Origin: Eubacteriales bacterium
Lineage (GTDB): Bacteria > Bacillota > Clostridia > Lachnospirales > Lachnospiraceae
DNA: 51,617 bases
NCBI GenBank assembly: GCA_030524135.1
Contig: JAUNHA010000014.1
Coordinates: 1 to 51,617 of the forward strand
Reading direction: 5' to 3'
In this document: positions 1 through 8,408 of the stretch, one piece after another
Position numbering within the stretch: the first letter of the stretch is position 1
How the letters are laid out: every line of letters begins with the position of its first letter
Program-made: the position numbers and the translations under genes
The notes under the pieces: generated by a model
The model's database searches: none
Told to the model about the DNA's origin: nothing
The model's input: the letters and a program-made list of their open reading frames with translations, nothing else

Positions 1-375
1 TGCGCAGCCGTTGTTATAACGCTGCCGCTGACATTTAAGCTGTACGGACTGCAGGCGGATACGATGCATCTCGCACTGATTCTTATCCTGATTCATAACT
101 GCTCGGCAATTTTCCTCTGGCCCTCAGCGTTTACCCTCAGCAATGTGCTTCGTGCGGCCAATGATGTGACCTTCCCCATGATCGTTTCCATCGCTTCCAT
201 GATCATTGTGAGACTGGGCATGGGATATCTGCTGGCGTTCCATTTTAATCTGGGCGCAATCGGCGTGTGGGTCGCGATGATCCTTGACTGGATCGTACGG
301 ATCGCTTTTTTTGCGACGCGCTACCGGAGCGGCAAATGGAAGACTTTTTATCATGCGGATGCCGATGCCATTTAA
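1..375 (+). CDS. MATE family efflux transporter, C-terminal part
   Basis: The reading frame is open from the first base, so the gene starts before the window; only the last 124 residues are seen. They hold about four hydrophobic membrane segments, and the stretch around residues 50-110 of the fragment (LRAANDVTFPM, then GYLLAFHFNLGAIGVWVAM) looks like the last helices of MATE-type (NorM/DinF-like) cation-coupled drug or metabolite exporters, where 'LRAAGD' and 'GVW.A' patterns are typical. MATE proteins exchange protons or sodium for organic cations across the cell membrane. The substrate cannot be told from this fragment. The gene ends on a basic cytoplasmic tail, and an inverted repeat overlaps its stop codon (ATGCCATTT...). 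Confidence 0.8.
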   Translation, partial: CAAVVITLPLTFKLYGLQADTMHLALILILIHNCSAIFLWPSAFTLSNVLRAANDVTFPMIVSIASMIIVRLGMGYLLAFHFNLGAIGVWVAMILDWIVRIAFFATRYRSGKWKTFYHADADAI

Positions 376-387
376 AATGGCAGGCAT

Positions 388-416
388 TTGCATTCTGTTC
401 CTATATTTGATAAAAT
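388..416 (+). promoter_or_regulatory. sigma-A promoter for the HD-domain gene
   Basis: TTGCAT at 388-393 and TAAAAT at 411-416 are 17 bases apart, and the -10 has a TG extension (TGATAAAAT). The expected start of transcription near 423 leaves a short leader with an AGAGAGG ribosome site before the ATG at 459. Confidence 0.55.
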
Positions 417-458
417 GAAAGAAATCTGCGCAAAGAGAGGATATGAGAAACGGACAAT

Positions 459-992
459 ATGGATCAGACCAGAATAAGCGAAAAAAGAGAGGCTGCAAGA
501 CAGCGCTTTTTCCGCAGAAATGCGGAAATTGAAAATCTCGTCCTGCTTTACGGAGCGGATATTCTTGCATCTCCGGGCATGCAGTCGGAGAAGCTGTTTA
601 TGCAGCACGGAAGCGTTTCCGTATTTGAGCATTCGCTGAATGTGGCATGCATGTGTCTTTGGCTTGCGATGGTTTTTCACCTCTCGGTCAATTATATATC
701 ACTTGTGCGCGGCGCGCTTCTGCATGATTATTTTCTGTACGACTGGCACGTTCCGGACCGGTCCCACCGCTGGCACGGCTTCACGCATCCGAAATGCGCG
801 TTGAGGAATGCAGAACGGGAATTTGCGCTTACCGCAATTGAGCGGGATATGATCGTAAAGCATATGTTTCCGCTGACGCCGTGTCCGCCGAAATACGCTG
901 AAAGCCGTATTCTGTGTATTGCCGACAAGATCTGTGCCTGTCAGGAGACAGCAGCGGGCCTCTGCCCGAAGGCACTCCTGCCGCAGGCGTAA
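459..992 (+). CDS. HD-domain phosphohydrolase-like protein
   Basis: A 177-residue soluble protein. Metal-binding residues of the HD superfamily are visible: His58 (FEHSLNV), the His89-Asp90 pair (ALLHDYFLYDWH), a later His in IVKHMFPLTP, and an Asp in CIADKICA. This matches small HDIG-like proteins of Lachnospiraceae that are annotated as HD-domain phosphohydrolases; their substrate is not known to me. It has its own promoter and is followed after 17 bases by the aldo/keto reductase gene on the same strand, so the two may share a transcript. No membrane segment or extra domain is seen. Confidence 0.8.
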   Translation: MDQTRISEKREAARQRFFRRNAEIENLVLLYGADILASPGMQSEKLFMQHGSVSVFEHSLNVACMCLWLAMVFHLSVNYISLVRGALLHDYFLYDWHVPDRSHRWHGFTHPKCALRNAEREFALTAIERDMIVKHMFPLTPCPPKYAESRILCIADKICACQETAAGLCPKALLPQA

Positions 993-1009
993 ATAAGAAG
1001 GGAGAAAAG

Positions 1010-1999
1010 ATGTATCAGGCTGATCGGGAGCGCTATGGGCGCATGAACTATGAGAGGACCGGAGAGAGCGGGCTGAAGCTGCCGCGTATCTCCTTTGGAC
1101 TGTGGCATAATTTTGGGGATACCGGGTGCTATGATGCCATGAAGGCGCTGTGCTTTACGGCATTTGACAACGGTATTACGCACTTTGACCTCGCGAATAA
1201 TTACGGACCGCCTTATGGCAGCGCGGAGATCAATTTCGGGCGCATTATGAGAGAGGAGCTTTCTGCCTACAGGGACGAGCTGATCATCAGTACGAAGGCC
1301 GGATATGATATGTGGGAAGGCCCTTACGGCAACTGGGGCAGCCGGAAATATCTGCTGGCAAGCCTTGATCAGAGTCTCAAACGCATGGGACTTTCCTATG
1401 TGGATATTTTCTATCACCACAGAATGGATCCCGAAACGCCGCTGGAAGAGACGATGGGAGCTCTGGCGCAGGCTGTTTCAAGCGGAAAAGCGCTTTACGT
1501 CGGACTGTCAAATTATGACGGTGAGACGATGGAACGCGCTGCTGCGATCCTTAAGGACCTTCGCTGCCCGTTTATCATCAATCAGAACCGTTATTCCCTT
1601 TTCGACCGCAAGATCGAGGAGAATGGATTAAAGGCAAGTGCCGGGAAACTGAAAAAGGGCATTATCGCGTTCAGTCCGCTGGCACAGGGACTGCTTACGG
1701 ACCGGTATCTGAATGGCATCCCGGAGGACAGCCGGATGCGTAAGGATGGACGGTATCTCAAAAATGAAGCTCTGACGGATCAGAAGCTGTCTCAGATCAA
1801 AGCGCTGAACGGACTTGCAGCGGAACGCGGACAGACGCTCGCTGAGATGGCGCTTGCATGGGTGCTGAAGGACAGTGTTGTGACGAGCGTCCTCTGCGGC
1901 GCGTCAAGACCCGCACAGATCATTGACAATATCAAGGCGGCGGAGAATACCGCTTTTTCAGAAGAGGAGCTTCGGCGGATTGAAGAGATCCTTCGCTGA
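1010..1999 (+). CDS. aldo/keto reductase, L-glyceraldehyde 3-phosphate reductase type
   Basis: A 329-residue (beta/alpha)8 NADPH-dependent reductase. The AKR catalytic tetrad is present: Asp60 and Tyr65 (HFDLANNYGPPYGSAE), Lys96 (ISTKAGYDMW) and His136/137 (DIFYHHRMDP). The long near-identity pattern SGLKLPRISFGLWHNFGD and WGSRKYL is that of the YghZ/GpR subgroup (AKR14), which reduces L-glyceraldehyde 3-phosphate and methylglyoxal and is thought to detoxify reactive aldehydes. I take the ATG at 1010, behind a GGGAGAAAAG site, rather than an in-frame ATG at 914 that lies inside the HD gene. The physiological substrate here is inferred from family. Confidence 0.88.
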   Translation: MYQADRERYGRMNYERTGESGLKLPRISFGLWHNFGDTGCYDAMKALCFTAFDNGITHFDLANNYGPPYGSAEINFGRIMREELSAYRDELIISTKAGYDMWEGPYGNWGSRKYLLASLDQSLKRMGLSYVDIFYHHRMDPETPLEETMGALAQAVSSGKALYVGLSNYDGETMERAAAILKDLRCPFIINQNRYSLFDRKIEENGLKASAGKLKKGIIAFSPLAQGLLTDRYLNGIPEDSRMRKDGRYLKNEALTDQKLSQIKALNGLAAERGQTLAEMALAWVLKDSVVTSVLCGASRPAQIIDNIKAAENTAFSEEELRRIEEILR

Positions 2000-2042
2000 T
2001 CCCTGATCTGCGGAAGTAACTGCCGGCCTTAAGGCAAAGAGG

Positions 2043-2381
2043 ATGGACTGTCTTACATTTCGGAAAAATATCAATGCATATATCTCGGATGAACTCACGG
2101 ATGATGAGCTGAACGAATTTCTCGAACATCTGTCATCCTGCGAAAAATGCAGAGAGGAACTCGAGATCAATTATATTGTAAACGAGGGCATCAGCCTCCT
2201 CGATGAAAATGACAGGCATGACTATAACATCAGTCATGCCTATGAGGAAGCGCTTAAAAGCGACAGGCGTCATATCCGCCTGATCTACGTACTGCGGCTT
2301 TTTACTTATTCCATCGATACACTGGTGTTCTGGAGCGTGCTTTTCTGTGCGCTCATTTTCCTGCGTATTCTGCTGTTCTGA
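2043..2381 (+). CDS. small membrane protein with zf-HC2 (anti-sigma-like) zinc finger
   Basis: A 112-residue protein. Near the N-terminus it has Cys3 and a later His-x3-Cys-x2-Cys (EHLSSCEKC), the zinc-binding pattern of ZAS/zf-HC2 domains found in many anti-sigma factors. Residues about 85-110 form one hydrophobic membrane helix at the very C-terminus (LRLFTYSIDTLVFWSVLFCALIF, split by few polar residues). No ECF sigma factor gene lies next to it, so the partner is unknown. It stands between the aldo/keto reductase and polA. It may be an orphan anti-sigma factor or simply a zinc-binding membrane protein. Confidence 0.65.
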   Translation: MDCLTFRKNINAYISDELTDDELNEFLEHLSSCEKCREELEINYIVNEGISLLDENDRHDYNISHAYEEALKSDRRHIRLIYVLRLFTYSIDTLVFWSVLFCALIFLRILLF

Positions 2382-2388
2382 ACAGCAG
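2370..2388. repeat. perfect 9-bp inverted repeat over a stop codon
   Basis: CTGCTGTTC, one central T, then GAACAGCAG. It covers the stop codon (2379-2381) of the zinc-finger gene and lies 38 bases before polA. There is no run of T after it, so it is not a standard terminator. It could be an operator or an mRNA hairpin. Confidence 0.5.
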
Positions 2389-2425
2389 GCGCGCATAACG
2401 ATCTATATAAAAAACGGAGATACTC

Positions 2426-5116
2426 ATGAAGGATAAACTGCTGCTGATTGACGGGCACAGCATTCTGTCACGTGCATTTTACGGGATTCCGATGCTGACA
2501 AATACGGAAGGCACGCATACCAATGCGGTATATGGCTTCCTCAATATCATGTTCAAGGTGATCGATGAGGAGGGGGCAGACCACCTTGCGGTAGCGTTTG
2601 ACCTGTCCCGCCACACCTTCCGTACGGATATTTACGAGGCATATAAGGGTACGAGAAAACCCATGCCGGAAGAGCTTCGGGAGCAGGTGCCGCTGATCCA
2701 GGAAGTGCTTTCCGCGATGAATATACCGATTCTTACGCTGGAGAATTATGAGGCTGACGATATTCTCGGAACGGTCGCGAAAAGGAGCCAGAAAGAAGGT
2801 GTTTCAGTCACGGTTCTTTCCGGTGACAGAGATCTTCTGCAGCTTGCGGATGCGGATATCAAGATCACGATTCCGAAGACCTCCAGGGGTCGGACGGAAG
2901 TGTTTCACTATTATCCGGAGGACGTGAAAAATGAATACGGCGTAACACCGCTCGAATTTATCGATATGAAAGCGCTGATGGGAGATGCCTCGGATAATAT
3001 TCCCGGGGTGCCGTCCATTGGAGAAAAAACGGCGCGCGCCATCATCGAGCAGTACCACAGCATTGAAAATGCACATGCGCATGTCCAGGAGATCAGACCG
3101 CCGCGAGCACAGAAGGCACTTTCGGAACACTATGATATGGCGGAGCTTTCAAAAACGCTGGCAACGATCATCACGGATACGCCGATTGCGTTTACATTTG
3201 CAGATGCAGCGGTTTCCGATATGTACAATGAAAAAGCGCTTGAACTGATCAAAAAACTGGAATTCAAGACGATCGCCGCCCGGTTTGCAAAGGCCGGTGA
3301 GCTCCGGACGAAGGAGACGCTTTCCATTCCGGAGCCGAAGGTCGTAAGGGACAAATTCCTGGCGGGAATCGCATTGAAGGATGCCGTATCGGAAAAGCAG
3401 ATCGGCTTTTGCCTGTATGAAAACGGGGAAACGGCTGCTGCAGGGCTTTGTCTTTCCGGAGACAGACTGTATGTGATTTTATCCTCGGAGCGCTATCCGG
3501 CGCAGGAGCTTAAGAATGACCTTTCTGAGATGCTTTCTGCTTCCGGAAAGGCGGGCGCGCGAATCTACACGATCACTTTAAAACGGCAGCTTTCCGGGCT
3601 CTCTATCCGCCGGAGCGGTGCGCTCGCGGATCTTTCAATCGCTGCCTATCTTTTAAATCCGCTCAAGGACAGCTATGATTATGAGGATATCGCGAGAGAC
3701 TATCTCGGCGCAGCACTTTCTTCCAGGGAAGAGCTGCTGGGAAAGCATACGGTTCTGGATGCGGCTTTTTCTGAGGAGCTTTTCGGGAATGCGGTAAAAT
3801 CGATCGGTACAGAGGCCGCTGTCTCATTTCAGGCAGGGAAGCCCCTTATGAAACGCCTTAAGGATGAGGGAATGGCAAAGCTTTTTGAGGAAGTGGAAAT
3901 GCCGCTCATCTACAGCCTCAGGGATATGGAACGGGAAGGAATCCGCATTGACAAGGCAGCGCTCGATGCGTATGCTTCCGATCTGAAGGAAAAGATCGAC
4001 GCGATCTGCGCGGAGATTTTTTCCGAGACGGGAGAGGAATTTAATTTGAACTCTCCGCAGCAGCTTGGTGTTATTCTATTTGAAAAAATGGGCATCAGGG
4101 GCGGAAGAAAGACGAAGACGGGGTACTCCACAGCGGCGGATGTTCTGCAGAAGCTCGCTCCGGACTATCCGGTCGTCAACAAGATTCTCCGCTACAGGGC
4201 TCTTAGCAAACTTTATTCTACCTATGCCGTCGGACTTTCTGCGTTTATCAGGAAAGACGGAAGGATACACGGGACGTTTAATCAGACGATCACGGCGACA
4301 GGAAGAATTTCCTCCACGGAACCGAACCTTCAGAACATACCCGTACGGACCGCAGAGGGAAAGGAGATCCGTAAGGTATTTATTCCGGCGGAAGGCTGCA
4401 CCTTCGTGGATGCCGATTACAGCCAGGTTGAGCTAAGGATTCTGGCGGCGCTTTCCGGCGATGAAAAGCTGATCAGCGCTTACCGCGATGCTGTAGATGT
4501 TCACAGCCTTACGGCTTCGGAAGTATTCCATGTACCTCTTTCGGAAGTAACGCCGGAGATGCGCCGGAATGCAAAAGCGGTAAACTTCGGAATTGTCTAC
4601 GGTATTTCCGCCTTTGGTCTCGGCGAAGGCCTAAGCATCGGGAGAAAAGAGGCGCAGGAATATATTGACAGATATTTCAGCACCTACCCCGGCGTCAAAA
4701 AATATCTCGACGAGCAGGTTGCGCTTGCGAAAGAGCAGGGCTTTGTACGCACTTATTTCGGCAGAATCAGGCCGATTCCGGAGATCCGGTCGTCGAACTT
4801 TATGCAGAGAAGCTTCGGTGAGCGCGTCGCTATGAATTCTCCGATCCAGGGAACCGCTGCGGATATCATGAAGATCGCCATGAACAGAGTAAATATGGCG
4901 CTCTCAGGCCTTAACAGTGACGGCGAAGCGATACAAAAGCCGATGAAGTCGCGGATCGTACTGCAGATTCACGACGAGCTTCTGATTGAAACCGTACCGG
5001 AGGAGCTTGCAGAAGTAAGGCAGATGGTTAAGGATATCATGGAGCATGCGGCGAAGCTTTCAGTAAAGCTTTCCGTGGAAGCTGAGGCGGGAGATAACTG
5101 GTATGACTGTCATTAA
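2426..5116 (+). CDS. polA: DNA polymerase I
   Basis: An 896-residue family A polymerase, the usual length. It fills gaps in repair and removes Okazaki primers. The N-terminal 290 residues are the 5'-3' nuclease (KGTRKPMPEEL, SGDRDLLQL, GVPSIGEKTA). The middle segment (about 300-470) has the place of a 3'-5' exonuclease but I see none of the DxE-type acidic motif, so proofreading is probably lost as in many Firmicutes. The polymerase domain is intact: motif A with Asp664 (DADYSQVELR), motif B with Lys717 and Tyr725 (RRNAKAVNFGIVYG), motif C with His849-Asp850-Glu851. It starts behind ACGGAG and overlaps the next gene by 14 bases. Confidence 0.97.
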   Translation: MKDKLLLIDGHSILSRAFYGIPMLTNTEGTHTNAVYGFLNIMFKVIDEEGADHLAVAFDLSRHTFRTDIYEAYKGTRKPMPEELREQVPLIQEVLSAMNIPILTLENYEADDILGTVAKRSQKEGVSVTVLSGDRDLLQLADADIKITIPKTSRGRTEVFHYYPEDVKNEYGVTPLEFIDMKALMGDASDNIPGVPSIGEKTARAIIEQYHSIENAHAHVQEIRPPRAQKALSEHYDMAELSKTLATIITDTPIAFTFADAAVSDMYNEKALELIKKLEFKTIAARFAKAGELRTKETLSIPEPKVVRDKFLAGIALKDAVSEKQIGFCLYENGETAAAGLCLSGDRLYVILSSERYPAQELKNDLSEMLSASGKAGARIYTITLKRQLSGLSIRRSGALADLSIAAYLLNPLKDSYDYEDIARDYLGAALSSREELLGKHTVLDAAFSEELFGNAVKSIGTEAAVSFQAGKPLMKRLKDEGMAKLFEEVEMPLIYSLRDMEREGIRIDKAALDAYASDLKEKIDAICAEIFSETGEEFNLNSPQQLGVILFEKMGIRGGRKTKTGYSTAADVLQKLAPDYPVVNKILRYRALSKLYSTYAVGLSAFIRKDGRIHGTFNQTITATGRISSTEPNLQNIPVRTAEGKEIRKVFIPAEGCTFVDADYSQVELRILAALSGDEKLISAYRDAVDVHSLTASEVFHVPLSEVTPEMRRNAKAVNFGIVYGISAFGLGEGLSIGRKEAQEYIDRYFSTYPGVKKYLDEQVALAKEQGFVRTYFGRIRPIPEIRSSNFMQRSFGERVAMNSPIQGTAADIMKIAMNRVNMALSGLNSDGEAIQKPMKSRIVLQIHDELLIETVPEELAEVRQMVKDIMEHAAKLSVKLSVEAEAGDNWYDCH

Positions 5117-5453
5117 AGACGAATACATCAGCAGGGATATTACGATTCATGACGTGCTTCCGCTGTCTTTCCTGAAAAAATCCATGTATACGGGCTCGAA
5201 GGGCGGCATGCGCTTTTCGATGGAAAAGGCGGAAGTGCCGGAAGAGGTGGAGGCTTCTGCCTCTTTGGAGGGCGCGGAACCCCCGAAACGGACGGTGCTC
5301 TTATGCTGTGTCTGGCCGGAACCATATGCGAGGTCTGAAACGGACGAAGAACTGATCCGGAAGAAAGAATTTCCGTTTTCCAATGAGGGAATCGAAGCAT
5401 CCATTGTCTGGATGAATGAAGAAAAATCAGGTTTTTTGGATGGAAGGGCTTAA
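5103..5453 (+). CDS. conserved hypothetical protein between polA and coaE
   Basis: A 116-residue soluble, acidic protein of no function known to me. Its start overlaps the end of polA by 14 bases and its stop lies 2 bases before coaE, so it is translationally coupled inside a polA-coaE operon. The N-terminal half (ITIHDVLPLSFLKKS, then YTGSKGGMRF) looks ordered; the middle is rich in Glu and Ala (residues 43-62); the end has an alternation typical of alpha/beta folds. A short protein with this N-terminal pattern sits at this place in related clostridia as far as I recall. No catalytic motif is visible. Confidence 0.7.
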   Translation: MTVIKDEYISRDITIHDVLPLSFLKKSMYTGSKGGMRFSMEKAEVPEEVEASASLEGAEPPKRTVLLCCVWPEPYARSETDEELIRKKEFPFSNEGIEASIVWMNEEKSGFLDGRA

Positions 5454-5455
5454 AA

Positions 5456-6124
5456 ATGACGGAAGAAGAACAAAAAACGGAGAAACCGGCATGCGCTTCG
5501 GGCGCTTTTGTACTGGGCGTGACAGGGGGTGTAGGGAGCGGGAAATCTTCGGTGCTCTCGATGCTGAAGGAGGACTTCGGGTTTAAAATACTGCAGACAG
5601 ATCTCCTTGCAAAGGAGCTTATGCAGCCCGGAACCGTGTGCTTTGAACGGCTGAAAGAAGCGTTTGGCACGCGTATTCTCGCACCTGACGGAACCATTGA
5701 TAAAAAAGCGTATGCGGATCTGATCTACGGGGATGAGAGGCTTCAGAAGCTCTCCGACGCAATTGTGCATCCCGCCGTATGGGAAGCAGCAAAGGAACGG
5801 ATCGCTTCAATTTCGAAAACGGGGATTCGGGCGCGCATTGCGCTTGAAACAGCGCTTCCCTCCCGGGAATACAAAGAGCTGTGTACAGCTGTGCTCTATG
5901 TATTTGCGCTAAGGCCCGTTCGCATTACGCGTCTTATGGAGAGCCGCGGCTACAGTTACGAGCGCTGTCTTGAGATCATGGAGAGCCAGCCGGCTGAGGA
6001 CGGTTATATGGCATATGCGGATGCGGTGCTGGATAACGGCTCGGGTCTTATGGAGAGCCGGGAGCGGCTTTCAGAAATTCTCAGGTGTCTGACCCGATCT
6101 CAGGAGCCTGATCTGAAAAAATGA
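5456..6124 (+). CDS. coaE: dephospho-CoA kinase
   Basis: A 222-residue P-loop kinase that phosphorylates the 3' hydroxyl of dephospho-CoA with ATP, the last step of coenzyme A synthesis. The Walker A motif is at 24-31 (GGVGSGKS), followed by the family's Asp-rich start of the substrate site (LQTDLLAKELMQPG) and the LRDVR-like 'HPAVWEA' helix. The sequence has about 16 extra residues before the P-loop. The ATG at 5456 follows a GGAAGGG site in the end of the previous gene. Position directly behind polA is common in clostridia. Confidence 0.92.
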   Translation: MTEEEQKTEKPACASGAFVLGVTGGVGSGKSSVLSMLKEDFGFKILQTDLLAKELMQPGTVCFERLKEAFGTRILAPDGTIDKKAYADLIYGDERLQKLSDAIVHPAVWEAAKERIASISKTGIRARIALETALPSREYKELCTAVLYVFALRPVRITRLMESRGYSYERCLEIMESQPAEDGYMAYADAVLDNGSGLMESRERLSEILRCLTRSQEPDLKK

Positions 6125-6182
6125 TTAAAAAAATTAAGTAAAACCTGATATATAAACTTGACGATAAGGAATAACAGACAGA

Positions 6183-7037
6183 ATGATTTTTGCAAGTCTT
6201 GCAAGCGGAAGCAGCGGAAACTGCACTTTTTTATCCTGTGACACAGCCAACATACTGATCGACTGCGGAATCAGTGCAAAAAAAATTGACGAGAGCCTCA
6301 GGGCTCTCGGTTTTTCTGCCGATGGGCTGGATGCGGTTTTTCTGACACACGAGCATACGGACCATATTAAAGGTCTGAAGCGGCTGATGTCGGCATACGG
6401 CATACCTGTATTTGCCTCTGCCGGTACGCTTTCGGCGTTATCTGCTGCACTTAAGGATGAATACTTCAGTTTTGCCGGAAAGTCTCTTATGTATGAGCTT
6501 CAGGCTGACCGGCCGGTTCACATAAGGGGGATGCAGATCACCCCGTTTCGCATTTCGCATGACGCGGCACAGCCCTTTGCCTACCGGATCGACGCGGCAG
6601 AGGCATTGTCCCTGTTTACGGAGGAGATGGGAGACGACGGCTGTCATACCGTGCACGCGGCAGTCGCGACGGATATGGGATATTTTGATGATGAGATCAG
6701 AGACCACCTGATGGGACTGGACGCGCTCCTGATCGAAGCCAATCATGACAGGGGCATGCTCGCGAACGGACCATACCCGCTGCGCCTGAAAAGAAGAATC
6801 ATGTCCAGAGAAGGACACCTCTCAAATGTGAGCTGCGGGCAGCTCCTTTCGGAGATCATGCATCCGGGGCTTAAGTATGTGCTGCTCGGTCATCTTTCAA
6901 AGGAAAATAATACGCCGGAAGCGGCGTTTGAGACCGTGACGGGAGAGCTCTGCAGCCTGCTTCACGCAAAAAAAGAGGAGCTTCCGCATATCAGCGTGGC
7001 TCCTCCGGACAGACCTTCCGAGGTGTTTGAATTATAA
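6183..7037 (+). CDS. metallo-beta-lactamase-fold hydrolase, WalJ/YycJ-like
   Basis: A 284-residue MBL-fold protein. The zinc motif HxHxDH is at 56-61 (LTHEHTDHIKGL), with later ligands in ISHDA and in the ATDMGYFDDE and LIEANHD stretches. The opening FASLASGSSGNC is a signature of the YycJ/WalJ group, which are thought to be exonucleases or related hydrolases linked in many Firmicutes to the WalRK two-component system. No walRK genes are nearby here. It has a weak ribosome site (AAGGA 13 bases upstream). Convergent with tmcAL, 29 bases between the stops, without an obvious strong terminator. Confidence 0.85.
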   Translation: MIFASLASGSSGNCTFLSCDTANILIDCGISAKKIDESLRALGFSADGLDAVFLTHEHTDHIKGLKRLMSAYGIPVFASAGTLSALSAALKDEYFSFAGKSLMYELQADRPVHIRGMQITPFRISHDAAQPFAYRIDAAEALSLFTEEMGDDGCHTVHAAVATDMGYFDDEIRDHLMGLDALLIEANHDRGMLANGPYPLRLKRRIMSREGHLSNVSCGQLLSEIMHPGLKYVLLGHLSKENNTPEAAFETVTGELCSLLHAKKEELPHISVAPPDRPSEVFEL

Positions 7038-7066
7038 TTGCTATCTTTTCGTATATGCGGCCGGTT

Positions 7067-8308
7067 CTATGGTGTAAACGGACTGACGATCTGACGTTCG
7101 TATTCATTGGGGACCGGCTTTCCGTTTGCAACAAGCAGAGAATAGTAAAGGTTTGAAATCCGGATCTCTTCAGACAGCACGTCCCTTGCAGCTGCCGCAT
7201 TTGTAAGCACGGGAACCTTTGCCGCTTCTTTTAAAAGCGGAAGAAGTGCTCTGCCGTTTTCTGAAAATCCGAGAAGCCGAAGCCAGGGCACATAGTCCTT
7301 TGCCTTTAATTCCGCGCACATTTCCTTTGTGATTCCAAGGTAGATATGAAGCAGAGCGCGGGAGATCCGGCTTCTGGTATACTGCTTCGTCCATAGCCTC
7401 CTGATTCTGTCCTGGAAGCCCAGAAGCTCATCCGCACTGCGCGAGATTCTGTTCGCAAGTTCCTCAGAAACATCGGAAAAGCGGGAAAAGCCCTGACTGC
7501 GCTGATTGAGAAGCACGTAAGAAAGGGCGGCTCCGAGGACGTCCTGCCGGGCAGGGTAAAGAGACGTTTCTCCGGTAATCAGATGTTCATACTGCGGCAG
7601 AAGATTCTGCGGCACATAAGGAGTAAGTGCGGACAGGCTCCTTTCCTGCAGAATACCGCGAAGCGCGGTCGCAGAGGTAAAGGAAGCGTCTTCCGGAACC
7701 GGTGCATGATAGCCGTCTCCGCTTCTCGCAAGTGTCTCTGCTTTGATCACGGAGCTCCGCTCGGAAAGTGCCGCGAGGTATTCGAGCGCGAGGATATTAT
7801 TCGGAGAGGAAAGCGCTGCAAGCTCCTCATTTCCGGAAAGTACGGCAGAAAGCGCTGCTTCCCTCGCCTTCGGATACGTTTTTCCGCCTTTCAGCTCCCG
7901 GCTTAAAATGGCGGAAAATTCAGGACTTTCCATGGAGATGTGTTTTGAGGCCTCTCTCAGAAACGGAAGAGATACAGATCCTTCCGTGCCAAAAAGGAGC
8001 GTGTCAGTAACGCCTGTCTTTTCGAGAAGCGATACGCCCGCGCGGGCAAAGTCCCCCGCGGCGGCACACGAAAAAGCCGCGGGGAGCTCAAATACGAGAT
8101 CCGCCCCCGAGGCAACTGCCATTCTGGTACGTGTGAATTTGTCCGTGACTGCCGGCTCGCCGCGCTGTACAAAATTGCCGCTCATCGCGATTATTACGTG
8201 ATCTGCGTGAAGCGCTTCCCTTGCATAATCGATCAGGCGTCTGTGCCCGTTGTGGAAGGGATTGAATTCGGCGATGATGCCGACGACTTTTTGTTTTTTC
8301 GTTTGCAT
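7067..8308 (-). CDS. tmcAL: tRNA(Met) cytidine acetate ligase
   Basis: A 413-residue protein of the YlbM/TmcAL family, which uses ATP and acetate to make N4-acetylcytidine at the wobble base of elongator tRNA-Met. The nucleotidyltransferase-like N-terminus shows GIIAEFNPFHNGH at 10-22, with the HxGH-type His pair (19, 22), followed by SGNFVQRGEPAV and FELP. It is the only gene on the minus strand in the first 24 kb. No ribosome site precedes the ATG, while a promoter sits immediately upstream, so the mRNA may be leaderless (see the promoter entry). The use of acetate fits with acetate kinase encoded nearby, but that link is only an idea. Confidence 0.92.
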   Translation of the reverse strand: MQTKKQKVVGIIAEFNPFHNGHRRLIDYAREALHADHVIIAMSGNFVQRGEPAVTDKFTRTRMAVASGADLVFELPAAFSCAAAGDFARAGVSLLEKTGVTDTLLFGTEGSVSLPFLREASKHISMESPEFSAILSRELKGGKTYPKAREAALSAVLSGNEELAALSSPNNILALEYLAALSERSSVIKAETLARSGDGYHAPVPEDASFTSATALRGILQERSLSALTPYVPQNLLPQYEHLITGETSLYPARQDVLGAALSYVLLNQRSQGFSRFSDVSEELANRISRSADELLGFQDRIRRLWTKQYTRSRISRALLHIYLGITKEMCAELKAKDYVPWLRLLGFSENGRALLPLLKEAAKVPVLTNAAAARDVLSEEIRISNLYYSLLVANGKPVPNEYERQIVSPFTP

Positions 8309-8314
8309 GAGTGA

Positions 8315-8343
8315 ACTTTAACATAATTTTATACCTCGGTAAA
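8315..8343 (-). promoter_or_regulatory. candidate leaderless promoter of tmcAL
   Basis: On the minus strand TTTACC (8343-8338) and TAAAGT (8320-8315) are 17 bases apart, and the -10 carries a TG extension (TGTTAAAGT). The expected start point falls within 1-2 bases of the ATG at 8308. There is no Shine-Dalgarno match upstream. Confidence 0.4.
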
Positions 8344-8358
8344 GTAGATTTTTGTTGC

Positions 8359-8373
8359 TTTTTATGCTATCAT
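8359..8373 (+). promoter_or_regulatory. possible extended -10 promoter of darA
   Basis: TGCTATCAT (TATCAT at 8368-8373) is an extended -10; the -35 region (TAGATT at 8345-8350) is weak. The leader up to the darA start at 8409 contains a full AAAGGAGG ribosome site. Confidence 0.35.
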
Positions 8374-8408
8374 TCATTATATAGGCAACAGCCAAAGGAG
8401 GTACGCAT

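Noticed and set aside
914-1009. Longer N-terminus for the aldo/keto reductase
   Set aside because: The extra 32 codons overlap the HD-domain gene, look unlike the family, and a good ribosome site precedes the ATG at 1010.
2370-2388. LexA (SOS) box at the palindrome before polA
   Set aside because: The halves are GTTC-N-GAAC, the reverse order and spacing of the Firmicutes box GAAC-N4-GTTC.
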